A DNA stretch of 64,000 nt from Porites lobata (lineage: Eukaryota; Cnidaria; Anthozoa; Scleractinia; Poritidae). Shown here piece by piece: positions 21,821-32,200 of the stretch. Made by a program: the position numbers and the translations under genes. The DNA lies in the NCBI GenBank assembly GCA_942486035.1, contig CALNXK010000020.1:3862001-3926000 (forward strand), written 5' to 3'. The notes beneath the pieces are model-generated. The model did not search any database. It saw nothing but the letters and a program-made list of their open reading frames with translations, and was not told where the DNA came from. Within the stretch, counting starts at the first letter, position 1. Each line of letters opens with the position of its first letter.

Positions 21821-22846
21821 GCCCGGGTTACCGCTGGGATCGAGAAGGGAAAGCCCCAATGGTCATGAGATATATTTAAAAGTGAAAACTGAAACCTTTT
21901 AATAACCTGGAACGGAACAATATTAGACTGGTATTCTGGGAAAATAACCCAATTAGGGTGGAGCCACTTTTTATTGTACAATTTGAAACACATTCATGCG
22001 AGTTTCAGAGTCACGGAGTAGAATATATGCCCTCAGGGAATACTCTAACTCAAGGGCTTAACTAATTATTTGATTCCATTTTCAATAAATGCCCCCAAAT
22101 TATGGCAGTAGCTACGCGTTTTGATTTCTCCGATCTTGATAGCGTCAATTTTAGCTTCCCGTGATTCCGAGAATAGTTAATCGATGGCGAGCCAATTTCA
22201 GTCACTTAACGAATCATATGATCTCACGTGCGCGCGCCTAAGTGCCCACTTTAAGAGAATGAAAGCTAGTAATTCTGTGAAAATAGTTTTTCGTCCGGCT
22301 GTAAGATTAAAAAACAAGTTCAGCAAGGTTTTGACTGATAAGATGGCCGTGATGGGTTCATTCATTCGATCGAGGTGTGGTATCATAAATCTAGTTCCTG
22401 TTTTGAAAACAAGACCTCTTCGACGACCCCGTCGCGCCTGAGGAAAAGGAAGTGACGTTTGCTCGTCACGCCTATTTGTGATGTCACGCAAGGCTGAAAG
22501 GGAGTACCACAAGTGAAACGTATAATATACATGTAAGAATGAAGAAACCGACAAGAAAGGAAGAATCAAGAGTTCTAGCCCTCTGCGTTCTGCATTATAG
22601 GCCCTCTGTATCCAGAATACGCGGTAATAGACAGCCAAGACTGGGAACTCTTAACCTTTGGCCGTGTTGACTCGACTTAAACAGGCTTTGTGAAAGATGC
22701 GTAAACGGGAGGCCACTATATATTGAGAAGGAGATTTAATCTCGCCCAAAGTCATTATAACTACTGAATATTACTGAGACTTTCAAATTGCAACCATTTT
22801 TAAGCACGATTTGTTTCGAGGCAAACGTTAAATTTGCGTCCGTTAA

Positions 22847-23310
22847 GCAAGAAAGATTTTGACCCGACCTCCAACGAGGAAGTGAAATTTGCGTCCTTTC
22901 GGAAGTACATAACGTTTGCAGGTGCGCCCCGGTTCCGGCTTATGCCGGGCCTCAAAAAAGCCTCTAAGTCTTAGGATGTTAAAGGAACTTTGTATCTGTT
23001 CTGTTTGCAATTGCGTCCCTTAAGCAAGAACGTTTTTGACCTGGAATCCATCCAGAAAATATAATTCGCGTCCCTCCGGAGTCCATGACATAAAGATATA
23101 ACGCCTGAATTCCGGCTTATGCCAGGACTTAAGTATACTCAATTAGGCCTCTGAGTCTTCGGATGCTACAGGAACTTTGCATCTGCTCTGTTAAGATTTG
23201 TGTGGCAAACAAGAAAGTTTTTGACCTGACCTCTGTCAAGGAAGGAAAATTTGCGTCCTTAGGGAGTGAATAACATTTGCCGAGCACGCCTCGATTCCGG
23301 CTTACGCTAG
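22847..23310. repeat. Diverged tandem array, about 180 bp unit, three copies
   Basis: Units start at GCAAGAAAGATTTTGACC (22847), GCAAGAACGTTTTTGACC (23024) and ACAAGAAAGTTTTTGACC (23209), so the periods are 177 and 185 bp. Each copy carries a GCGTCC(T/C) segment, a TTCCGGCTTATGCC-like segment and a TCTTCGGATGCTA-like segment. A fourth, partial piece (GAGTTATCGGATACTAAAGG) is near 24282. Confidence 0.8.
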
Positions 23311-24113
23311 GAATCAATTAGACTTCACAAATTACTTCTAAGATAGAAGATGAAAATAAACATATAAAACATCCAACACGGTCGAAACTTTCCTTACGAA
23401 AACCTCTTTAGCACAGACAGTTCTCTGTGCCCCAAAGATACCAAACTTCACATGATATCTCTACCTCAACAATATAGATAGACAACTCTGTAAAACTGAT
23501 ACTTGGTTATTCAAATAAGGTCCGTTTTAAAGCGGTGAATTTTAACTAAAGTAACAAAAAATATGTACATTTGGTTGTTCCTGGTAAATATTACAGGGTA
23601 ATTACAGAATTCATTTGCATGCTGTGTGTTTTTTATGAAAGACTAAAGTGTAACCTATTCTCTTGTTTATCCATTGAGATTAACAAAGATCCGTCTTAAT
23701 GGAGGGGAAGGAAGACTGAAGAAGTTAGTACAAGTCGGAAAGATAAAGCAAAATTTCAAAAAACTATAGAGTAAAATAGAAGAGTGACAAAGAACAACTG
23801 ATTGAACCCAGAATTGGCTTCAAGGCGAGTCAGTGTATTTCATTTTTCTAGTTAAAAATAGAAAACGTGAAAAATCATGATTGATTTGTCGAGAGTAAGC
23901 TGGTATCATGACTATTTCTCTCTCGTTTTGTTCATTTCAGTTTAGGAATACAGCATCATATTCCAGAACGCATAAGTTTTCAATTCCTATTAAGGATATG
24001 ATGCTAGGAATTTCTTTGCAATGAAAACAGAAGAAACTCCTATCCAAACGCACCTCAATAATGAGAAGCTCGTATGTATTACGGCACGTGTACTGCGTGA
24101 ACTGCTTTCCTCA

Positions 24114-24240
24114 TAGCCTCCGCGCAGGCTCACTTGTGCTTGTTCGAGGAAAATTTTGGAAGCCGTCATCGAGCAAGAAAATGACAGTTCCACCGCCAAA
24201 ATTTTCCCCGAATAGCATAAGTGCGCCTGCTCGCAAGCTA
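24114..24240. mobile_element. 127 bp hairpin MITE with TAGC ends
   Basis: Arms of about 45 bp are inverse copies with several mismatches: the left starts TAGCCTCCGCGCAGGC and the right ends GCCTGCTCGCAAGCTA. Confidence 0.8.
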
Positions 24241-24480
24241 CCTTAATAATTTCGAAAACGCTGAAGATTTAACATCCATCCGAGTTATCGGATACTAAAG
24301 GAAATTTTCATCTGCTCTATTGAGGTTGCAACGCACACAGTTATCTTGGAAGCGAAGAAGAACTTGAAATATTGTTTTGGTGAAATAAAAAGACATCAAA
24401 CTACAAAGGATTCAGAATAGTCTAGTTCGGAGAAGAGCCGGGTAACATGGGGTAAACTTGAGTGATTTAGGCTTCATTCT

Positions 24481-24861
24481 TTAAGAGGAAGAAAGCATCG
24501 CGTAGGCCCCTTTCTCCCTCTGCGAGAGATCGCAATTCCTTAATTCAAGATAATTCAAAAGAGAGTGAAGTTCTGCGTGAAATATTCCCAAAGCCCAACC
24601 GACTTCCGACTTTTTACTATAGCGATTTATGACAGGCATCAAAATTTCTGTCTTTAAGCTCACGTTAAAGTCAAAACCTGAAACTCGAGCCATCATTGCT
24701 GTAATCCACTTCTCCGCGGTTGAACTTCTACATTCAAACCCTTTAATTCCGCATCCCGTCAAATGTAAATCTTGAACTCCGCAGAACCACGTGAAGCGCC
24801 AGAGGAATGCCGGGATATTTGCCTCTTCCCGGAAGCTGCTGTCACCTGATCTCGTTGCCAT
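24481..24861 (-). CDS. Weakly supported open frame, 126 residues
   Basis: A minus-strand frame is open from 24912; its first ATG is at 24861 (MATRSGDSSF...), and it ends at 24481 after a KGAYAMLSSS tail. It has no recognised domain; it contains four cysteines but no spaced metal motif. A splice-acceptor-like TTTTTAG lies just upstream (about 24903-24897), so it could be a last exon of an unseen transcript rather than a complete gene. The ATG lies inside a palindromic RFX-type X-box sequence, which may be why the region looks constrained. Chance is a real possibility. Confidence 0.25.
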   Translation of the reverse strand: MATRSGDSSFREEANIPAFLWRFTWFCGVQDLHLTGCGIKGFECRSSTAEKWITAMMARVSGFDFNVSLKTEILMPVINRYSKKSEVGWALGIFHAELHSLLNYLELRNCDLSQREKGAYAMLSSS

Positions 24862-24867
24862 AGCAAC
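24854..24867. promoter_or_regulatory. Consensus RFX X-box motif
   Basis: GTTGCCATAGCAAC fits the X-box pattern GTNRCC-AT-RGYAAC at every position. RFX transcription factors bind such motifs upstream of ciliary genes. The site is about 1.2 kb beyond the 3' end of CPLANE2, not in its promoter, so any role is inferred. Confidence 0.4.
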
Positions 24868-25396
24868 TCTGACAAAGAGTTCAGGAACGGTGCAATATCC
24901 TAAAAATGTCAATAGACTTTTCGCTTAGTTTCCTCAATTACCAGATCACGTGAGAGCAGACTCAGTTATTAGTTAGCCTGCTCGCATGCACTTGTTATAC
25001 CGGGAAGGACAAGTGAGATACCCGCAAGAATTTCACGTGATTTGTAATGGGTTATTATTATTGCAGACTATACATATTAAGTGAGTTATTTCTATATTTT
25101 TGATTAAAGACTTAGGGTATGGCAGTCACGTTAGGGTTCTTATGGGCTTTTGCCAAGATCGACGCCTACAGTCATTTTACAGTTTTAATTTTGATCTCGT
25201 GATTGAAGTTTAAGACGACTAGTAAATTGACAACTGAAGAACAGAAAGAACCAGAACAGTGAAGACAACAAGAACAAGAACAAGAACTGCGCAAAAAAGG
25301 GATCTTGAGCAAAAACAACGCCTCTACGCGTGCTTTTGAAGCAAGATATATGGTTCCGCCGTTATCTCTGGAAAACGAAAGCGTTAAATGACCTAC

Positions 25397-25602
25397 TAGC
25401 CTGCGCGGCTGGGGGAATTGGTAATGCGCTTGTAAGAGTTTTTGCGCGGAGGCCGCCATTTTCGCGGCTTTGCCGTGAGAAGCGAGCTCCGAATGCGCGA
25501 GGGATTTTAAAGCGCTTCCTCCTCATTCTCCGGACGGCTTCGTAATTTCTTTACCACAACTTTTCCCATGCTAAATAACAACCCCACCGACTACGCAGGC
25601 TA
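25397..25602. mobile_element. 206 bp MITE with TAGCCTGCG ends
   Basis: The left end TAGCCTGCGCGGCTGGGG is matched by the right end CCCCACCGACTACGCAGGCTA in inverse orientation. It shares terminal sequence with 24114-24240 and 62521-62590. Confidence 0.65.
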
Positions 25603-26079
25603 TAAATGAAAAATTAAAGATTTTGTGGATAGCATGAACACACGACTGAACTAAGTATTATCTTCTCTTAGTAACTGAGCTTAATTAACGTCCTCATGAC
25701 TTACAAAGGCTCCGTCAACAAGAACCAATTAAAGAACTTAAGAAAATTAAAAGCTGATCCACTACTTCACTCCAAAGAAGTGAGTTATGGTCAAACAAAA
25801 CATCGTTGTAACAATTCATTCCGACCCTGACGAAGGGTTGGCGTCCGAAACGTCACTGCCTTTCGACTATTTGTACTTTAACCGAACTGCAGTCTAAATC
25901 TATGAACAATTAACTTAATTAACGGAACGCCATAGATTCTGTTTTGCGCAATGCAACTCGGCTAAGGAATAACCCGACGCAGTACTTATACATAGTACTG
26001 TTCATGGTTCTGTACTTTATAAAATGTAATAACAGATTTTTAAGTTGGCCCCAGTGGTGTGAGGGGAATAATTGACCCT

Positions 26080-29000
26080 TCAAGCCCTACGGGTGATCAG
26101 CATCAAATTTCTCCTTGTAATATCAATGCCTTGTAAAACAGAGTGGTCATGAGAATTACGGACATGATCACATAAGATGATCTCATCAACTTCTCCCCAC
26201 AACTTCTGTAGGAAATGAATAGGGGCAACAAATGAGAATTCAAATTTTGAACTCAGGTTTTAAAGGCTTTTAACGCTTATCTGACTTACCATAATCCCCG
26301 ACCGGCCGTCCAAACCTCTACCATCAGCCGTTCTCTGACCGGTCACATTCGCTATTCTGAGTACAGGGACCTGCCACTGATCCTCAAACTCTCTTATTTC
26401 TTGTTCCGTAAAATCGCTGTTCAAAATTTGGTCAAGTTTGGTACATGTTAAGGAGCAATATTAACAAAAACCTTTCGGCGTTGTGAGGTCTCACTCGGGT
26501 TAACTGTTAATCGTAAAAAACACAGTAAAGGGTTAAAAATTTTTTTGCACTCACAAGTTTTACTATTAAAAATGTCAAGGTGACAAACAAACAAACAAAG
26601 AACCCATCAAACAACAACAACAACAAATGAAAATGGGCGATAATTATTCTTACACCTATTTATTAGAGTTATCTAGAATTTTTTCCCTGTTTGAAAAATA
26701 AGGCTTGGAACTTTGACTTTTCAAGACTTTCTGTTGAACGCTTTACGGCCAATGACCATTCGTTATGACATTAAAGACTTCCTTAAACGCAACGGCCCTC
26801 AGGAGAGACCGGAGTACCATCTTTTTCTTCTCATTGTTCATATGTAAGAACATTTGAAAGGATATCTAGTGGCAACAGCTATTTGCAGAATCTTGTCACC
26901 TTCGTCCAGAATACGATTTATCTGCACAGAGAGTGAAAACATAATTGTTAGTAGTCAAGATCTATCTGAAGGACGATCCACTCGGACCGAATTAGCCATT
27001 TTGGTTGCGCCTATGACCGCATCGGTTTGTGTAGAAATGCATACTGAGACTAGTCTGTAGACTACGAGTTCAGTAGTCCCCCATTTGTCCTCAGGGATAG
27101 TAAAGCGAGCGAAACGCGAGCGCGCGTGAAAATCACCCCACGCGAGAAAAGGTGACACTCGACGTCTCGCCTTTCTCGCGTGGGGTGATTTTCACGCGCG
27201 CTTGCGTTTCGCTCGCTCTGCTACCCCCGAGGAAAAATGGGGGACTACTCGTAAAGACAAATTGGCACGACCAATCAGAAGCACTTCAGATCTAAGTAGT
27301 AAGACGTCATCAAAGTGGAATTTCTGCACTCACTCATTTCACAGGGAACCCAGTGGTGGCGTCGACAAATGTCGGCTGTTTCCTCAGGGTGTAAAATTAA
27401 TTTTTTTTTCTCCACTTACCTGATTTGGTAAGTCATCAAAACTGCCCCTGTGAAAACAGGCAAAAATAAAACAGCTGGCTTTGACAGAATACAGAACACA
27501 TGAAAAATAAACTTTCGTTTCACTTTGGAACAAGTACTATACGTATTAGATCTCTATTTCTGGTACAGTGTATGTGTACAAAGTTAACTTTGCAGAAAAT
27601 GCTATTTACCCTTCAGATCATTTCTATTCATTTTTACCCTTAATAACTCAAACATTTCAATTTCCCTTGAAGGTTCAAGTTATTGGTAGTCCACTGTATT
27701 ATCAAAGAGGAACATACCTGTCAGTAAATGAAAACAGGAAAAGTGCTGCATCAGCTTTTTCTTTGAGTGCCTGTGGATTGAGAACAACTAAAAAATCAAG
27801 GTAGACTGCAAAACATCCCGTATTTTTGCGTATTTAAGTACGCGCAAGCAGTCAAACAAAGGGTCTGGACTGAGGCTGAAAACGGAGAGCGAGACTGGGG
27901 ACAGGCATGTGAGACTCTTCAGCTACACTAAAACAATTTTGAGAAAAAACACGGACTGTTTTGCAGTCTAAACTCAAGGGGCTGTTTTAAGGGTTCATCT
28001 TTTAATAGTGTCTTTAAAAGAAATAAAATTAACAAAAAAATATCACACTTTGATTCAAATAGACAAGAAAAGGGTAATTACAATCACCATGGCAACAGCA
28101 TGGCAACAGGTACACTTGAAGTCAACCTCGTTCCCAGGGTTCTCTCCTACCCACTGCGTAGGGCAGGTAGGAGAGAACCCTGGGAATGAGGTTGTCTAAA
28201 AGTTTCCTAAAAATACCGTGCCTCTAATTAAGTAGCTGGCAGTTTTTTTTTTTGCATTTTGTTTGTCTGTTTGTTTGTTAGAGGGCATCTTCAATTTTTT
28301 ATTATCTTTTGTGTTGCGAATTATGAAGAAACAACAATTTGTTTTCAAAACTGAGGTTGTTTGTAGGTAAGAGAGTAAAAAAAAATGCAGAACTTATTAT
28401 TTTGTCTGTAAGTCTTAGAAGTAAAAGAATACTAAACACCACTTTTATGACAAAAATGGGGCTGATCATGGGTTAAATTTTTATCAAAAAAAAGATTTTT
28501 GTTTTAGAGATTTATACCATGTCTTCACAAGTGATATGCTAAATGAAATAATAAATTATTATTTCATGTGTATATTATTTAAATTTAATGTTCTCTCAAG
28601 TATTTTAATTCTTACCGGCAAAATATGATCATATTTTCTGACAGCATGTTCACCACAATCCCAAAACTGAAGCTTGAACATAACAACTTTCTGGCTCTCT
28701 TTCACCTGAAATAGGCAAAGTTGTAAATAATAAGCAAATTAATCCTTTTGTTGCCAGCAGAGATTATGAAAACAGACAAATTGCAAGGGTATAAAATTGA
28801 ATTGAAGTCTAAGGAAGGAGCTTTTTGAAGCAAAAGGATTTAGAAAGCAAACAGAAGGGAGAGATACTGTTGCTATCTCTTCTAAGAGTTTTCAAAGAAA
28901 TCATCACCAAGAGAGTTGGCTAATATTGTCAGGGAAACTTTGAGAGAAGTCAGTAAACTCTAAATAAAAAATAGCCTTGTTTGTCCTTTTCTTGAACAAA

Positions 29001-30312
29001 ACACTTGAAAATGTCTTGCCCTTTGGGAATAGTTTTGCTTTGATTGAGTCTTGATGTTTGAAGAAACAAAACTATTTGACAACTGTCTGCAAAGCGCAAT
29101 CTTGAGTTACCTCCTAGTTGTCGTTCATCATAAATGTATTCTTTGCTAGAAAAATGTATACCTTTGCTGGCCAGTAGACAACTGAGGTTTGAATGCCCGG
29201 GGTTTCTACATGAATGCGGGGAATTTCTGCATCAAAACAGAGCAGATAATGATATTAGTTCTAACCACTTGTGATTTCTGGGTTGAATAAGGATTACTCA
29301 ATATTAAATACAACATAATTTTCATTTTCATCGAGTAACTTAGTTTAATGCAACTAGAGGTGAAAGGCCTAGAACTGTTTTGTTGACTGTGACTAAAGAT
29401 ATTGAAATGGTTTTGTTAAATTAGTGCTAGTGCTCTTTTTAAAGCACCATAAAAAATAATGGAATGATATATCCATGAGCATCTAAAATCTTTATGCTAC
29501 ATCTAAATGTTGAAAAAAAGCAATGAAAAGAAAAGTCATTATGTGGGGAAGCCTACAAATACACCAGTCTCTTTGCTCCTCGCTACTAGGAGAGATGTCT
29601 ACACCTCACCCACAGAAATTCCATACTAATCAGAGCACCTGATCAAATTCCAGACAGATTTTTCCAGACAAAGCTTTACCTGTTAAAACTTCGAGACCGA
29701 ACTTTGTCACCTTCTTCGTGTATTTCAGGAACAGCTTGATTGATTATTTGTGAAATTTCTCTCTTCTTACAGCAGCAAACCGGGAAGGTATTTTGATCTC
29801 AACTTACACGAGTTTGGCGTCGCTTGCTTGGTGAATTAGTGAATAGTATACAACTATCCACCAAAGGAGAGGTGAATAGTGGTGGATATATATATAGAGA
29901 CGTGAAGCGTCGAGGTGTATATCTAGTGCTGTTCACTGACCCTGAGGGGGATAGTTGTTTTAGAATTTACCAAATCAGTTGGATAAAACTGAAAAAGCAA
30001 CTCTTTGTAAATTAAAAACGCCACTTAGCAGGAACTTTGTTCACAGTTAACAAACATTTCGAGGTTTTGTCAAGTTCATTTTACCATTTTGTTGCAAATT
30101 CAGCATGAAAGTAATAATTTTCTTACCTACCAGTGAACACTGACAAGCCAAAAGTCGTCGCTTTCTTGATATTTGTTTGTACGACTACTTTATTTATCGC
30201 ACAAATTTTGTCTTCCAAACATGTCTCGAAACGGGACGCCATCTTGGCTCCGGTCGCAAAACAGTGAATAGCCAAGGATATTCGGAGTTACGGGAGCCAA
30301 TCAAATTGCGCA

Positions 30313-30345
<33 letters not shown>

Positions 30346-30787
30346 TGCAGGATATTCACTCATTCAGTAGCCAATCAGAGTGCACGAAAAACACTATCCT
30401 CTGTTTTAGTATATACTAAATATATATATTTCTGCAGAAAGTCTGTCCATTTTACCGTATCCTAAAAGCTTAGCCACAGTACTGGTCTTTCCAACAGCAG
30501 GCTTGCCAGTTAAAATAATCTTGTAGGATACAGTCTCTATATTTAGCTGTGGTGGAAGACTGGGTGTTTCAAGCACTCCTGAAAACAAAGAAAAAATGTT
30601 TTTACATTGCATGCTAGTTTTCTAAACTAACTCTTGGTAATAACTTTAGAATCGGGAATGGATTGATTTCCTCACCAAACATTTTTCTTCTGTTTCGATG
30701 CAAAATCCCCCCCAAAAACTCGCGTCCTTCCGCGGTTTCTTGCCATTTGAACTGAATTATAGAACCTCTTGCTTTATACCTTGCCAT
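26080..30787 (-). CDS. CPLANE2: REM2- and Rab-like small GTPase 1, ciliogenesis and planar polarity effector 2
   Basis: Nine minus-strand exons in transcript order: 30787-30676, 30578-30456, 29226-29162, 28705-28616, 27770-27718, 27447-27420, 26921-26866, 26440-26290, 26205-26080; 267 residues (human about 258). The family works with the CPLANE proteins (Intu, Fuz, Wdpcp) in basal-body docking and intraflagellar transport. P-loop GKPAVGKT is at residues 62-69, the WDCGE switch at 115-119 and the guanine-specificity motif SKLDQ at 176-180. Conserved family segments include HRNRRKMFG, ETPGIQTSVVYWPAK, ALFLFSFTDR and DGRGLDGRSG. A second in-frame ATG ten codons upstream (30817) is possible; the later one matches the human MAR start. 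The intron between exons 7 and 8 has AT-AC termini with U12-type signals. The C-terminal exon is shorter than in human by about ten residues before KLWGEVDE. Confidence 0.92.
26441..26865 (-). other. AT-AC, U12-type intron of CPLANE2
   Basis: The intron begins ATATCCTTTC (minus strand, 26865-26856), the canonical U12 5' splice site, and ends GTAC (26444-26441). A consensus U12 branch site, TCCTTAAC, is at 26454-26447, with the presumed branch A at 26448. No GT or AG alternative joins the exons in frame; using AT-AC gives ...QIAVAT-SKLDQ..., matching the family's G4 region. The branch-to-acceptor distance is short (about 7 nt) compared with the usual 10-13. Confidence 0.88.
26585..26628. repeat. 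AAAC/AAC microsatellite
   Basis: (ACAA)n followed by (CAA)n within the CPLANE2 U12-type intron. Confidence 0.7.
27064..27252. mobile_element. 189 bp palindromic MITE in CPLANE2 intron
   Basis: The left end ACGAGTTCAGTAGTCCCCCA pairs with the right end TGGGGGACTACTCGT, with a five-base insertion on the left. The inner arms around CGCGTGAAAATCACCCC are long and nearly identical. The apparent 66-73 codon open frames on both strands come from this symmetry. Confidence 0.85.
27253..27400. mobile_element. Half-copy of the GACGTCATC/CCAATCAGAAGCAC element
   Basis: CCAATCAGAAGCAC, CAGATCT, GACGTCATC, GTGGAATTTCTGC and GGCTGTTT words occur in the same order as in the right half of the element at 41765-42026. 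The left half is missing and the palindrome at 27064-27252 abuts it. Confidence 0.55.
28121..28196. mobile_element. 76 bp hairpin MITE
   Basis: Arms of about 32 bp (GTCAACCTCGTTCCCAGGGT and onward) are inverse copies with two or three mismatches around a 12-base loop. It is located in a CPLANE2 intron. Confidence 0.85.
29820..30420. repeat. Probable fold-back or MITE cluster in CPLANE2 intron 2
   Basis: TTTACCAAATCAG near 29967 and CTGATTTGGTAAAT near 30328 are inverse copies, and GTGAATAG / CTATTCAC words recur between them. The region also has a short AT repeat (TATATATATA). Exact element boundaries are not clear. Confidence 0.4.
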
Positions 30788-32200
30788 TTTAGAAGAGATT
30801 AAGTGTTTTTTGCTCAAAGAACTGGGACAGTTTACAAACTATTCGAATGCATGTTTTTACCGCCATCTTGAAATACTTGCGCATGACACAAAGCAGTCAG
30901 TTGCTGGAAAAAACGCACTGCAGTAACTAGTCTTTCCCAGTCTTCCTCCAAATGGGTAACGCAACGAACGAAAGCAAAGCCTTTCGCCCGAAGTATCGGA
31001 AAGAATACAAATTAGCTCAAGCATTATTATTATATTGGACGCAATAATCGTGGACAGATTGGCTCTTAGGTACCGCCGAAAGCTGATGTAGCAGATGAAT
31101 GCAAAATATGAGGAATCGGAACGAAATTGCTGTGAGTCGTGTTACCTAACTTTGCTTGGCGCCAAAATTTTGAGTGTGTCGAGTTGCAGCACGTAGGTAC
31201 GTTGGTTTGTTATGTTTTGTTTGCTTGATTTCAGGGAAAATAAACATTCTCTCTTCATGATCCTTGAAGATCGTAAAGCGTGATTTGACGAATAAGTCGT
31301 TTTGATTTTATGAACTCGTGTAGATCAATCATATTGTGTGTGATGAAAAATATCGAGTTTGCCGATTTCACAAAGCTTCACAGGCGTTTAAAAACATCGA
31401 TCTTTCAATACTCAGAATGTAAAGGATTTTTTCAAGGCTTAGGAAGATCTATTCGATTGCCTTAATGTGTCATTTATGGCTACACAATTTTCTCTAGCAA
31501 CCAAAAAACTTCTGTAAAAAAACCTCTGTACATGTACTGTACATATAAGCTTAAAGCTGAAGCTTATATTTTTCAAATAAGCTATCAGCTGGATTCTGTG
31601 ATTGAAGCTTATCGTCACTATACACTGACATTCGATAATTCCATTTCTTGTTCCATCTTTCGACTGCCTTCGATAATCTTCCAAAGAAATTCTTTTCCTA
31701 AGACATCACATTGCATTAAAATGACTGTCTTTTGAGTCAGAAAATAATTAAATTTGTATTCAAATGTCTTCTTTGAGGCAATTTACGCAAACTCGTGATA
31801 ATCAAGCATGTAATTTTAATATAGTTTGCCATAACCACAGATGTTATGGGAAGCAGTTTGCAAGATAATTTTTCTCTGATATCTGACTGGAAATAAATTG
31901 AAACAAGAGTAATTGGCATTTTTTTAGCCTATTTTAATGACAAAGTCTTGTCAACTTGTCAGTTCAGTTACTATGACTACTAATACATATCCCAAGCATT
32001 CCTCTTGGTGTTCTACAGAGAAAGAGAAACTACAATATGTATCCTGCCCCCTGCAGTATTTAATTTGCCTATTTCAAATTCCATTTACTAAGGTCAACCC
32101 TTCACTGCAGAATTTTGAAATAAATGAATTCCATGATTTTGAAGAAAGCTGATTTTCTGTTATTGATAGCTACACCATAAGAAAACCCAGAAGTGTCTTC
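30788..32200. promoter_or_regulatory. Divergent interval between CPLANE2 and CEP104
   Basis: The two start codons are 1.4 kb apart and point away from each other, so both promoters and 5' untranslated leaders must lie here unless upstream non-coding exons exist. I searched for RFX X-boxes and found only degenerate half-sites (GTTACCTAAC near 31141 and GGGTAAC near 30954). No open frame over 81 codons and no repeat element is convincing in this interval, unlike its surroundings. Confidence 0.5.

Larger units (their letters stand above)
21830..26079. other. Spacer between two minus-strand genes
   Basis: It contains a tandem array (22847-23310), hairpin elements (24114-24240, 25397-25602) and one weak open frame (24481-24912). 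A pair of overlapping opposite-strand frames near 22184-22638 has no motifs and was not accepted. No other gene is supported. Confidence 0.5.

Noticed and set aside
22184..22638. Overlapping opposite-strand open frames of 85 and 146 codons
   Set aside because: They cover the same bases, neither has a recognised motif or splice context, and no neighbouring exon could be found to extend either.
26206..26300. Alternative CPLANE2 splice giving a longer match before KLWGEVDE
   Set aside because: A frame reading FVAPIHFLQKLW looks like the human segment, but it needs a donor within DGR and an intron of about 50 bases; the GTAAGT donor at 26289 with the CTACAG acceptor is far stronger.
30788..32200. 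RFX X-box in the CPLANE2-CEP104 promoter interval
   Set aside because: Only half-sites such as GTTACCTAAC and GGGTAAC were found; none fits both halves with 0-3 base spacing.
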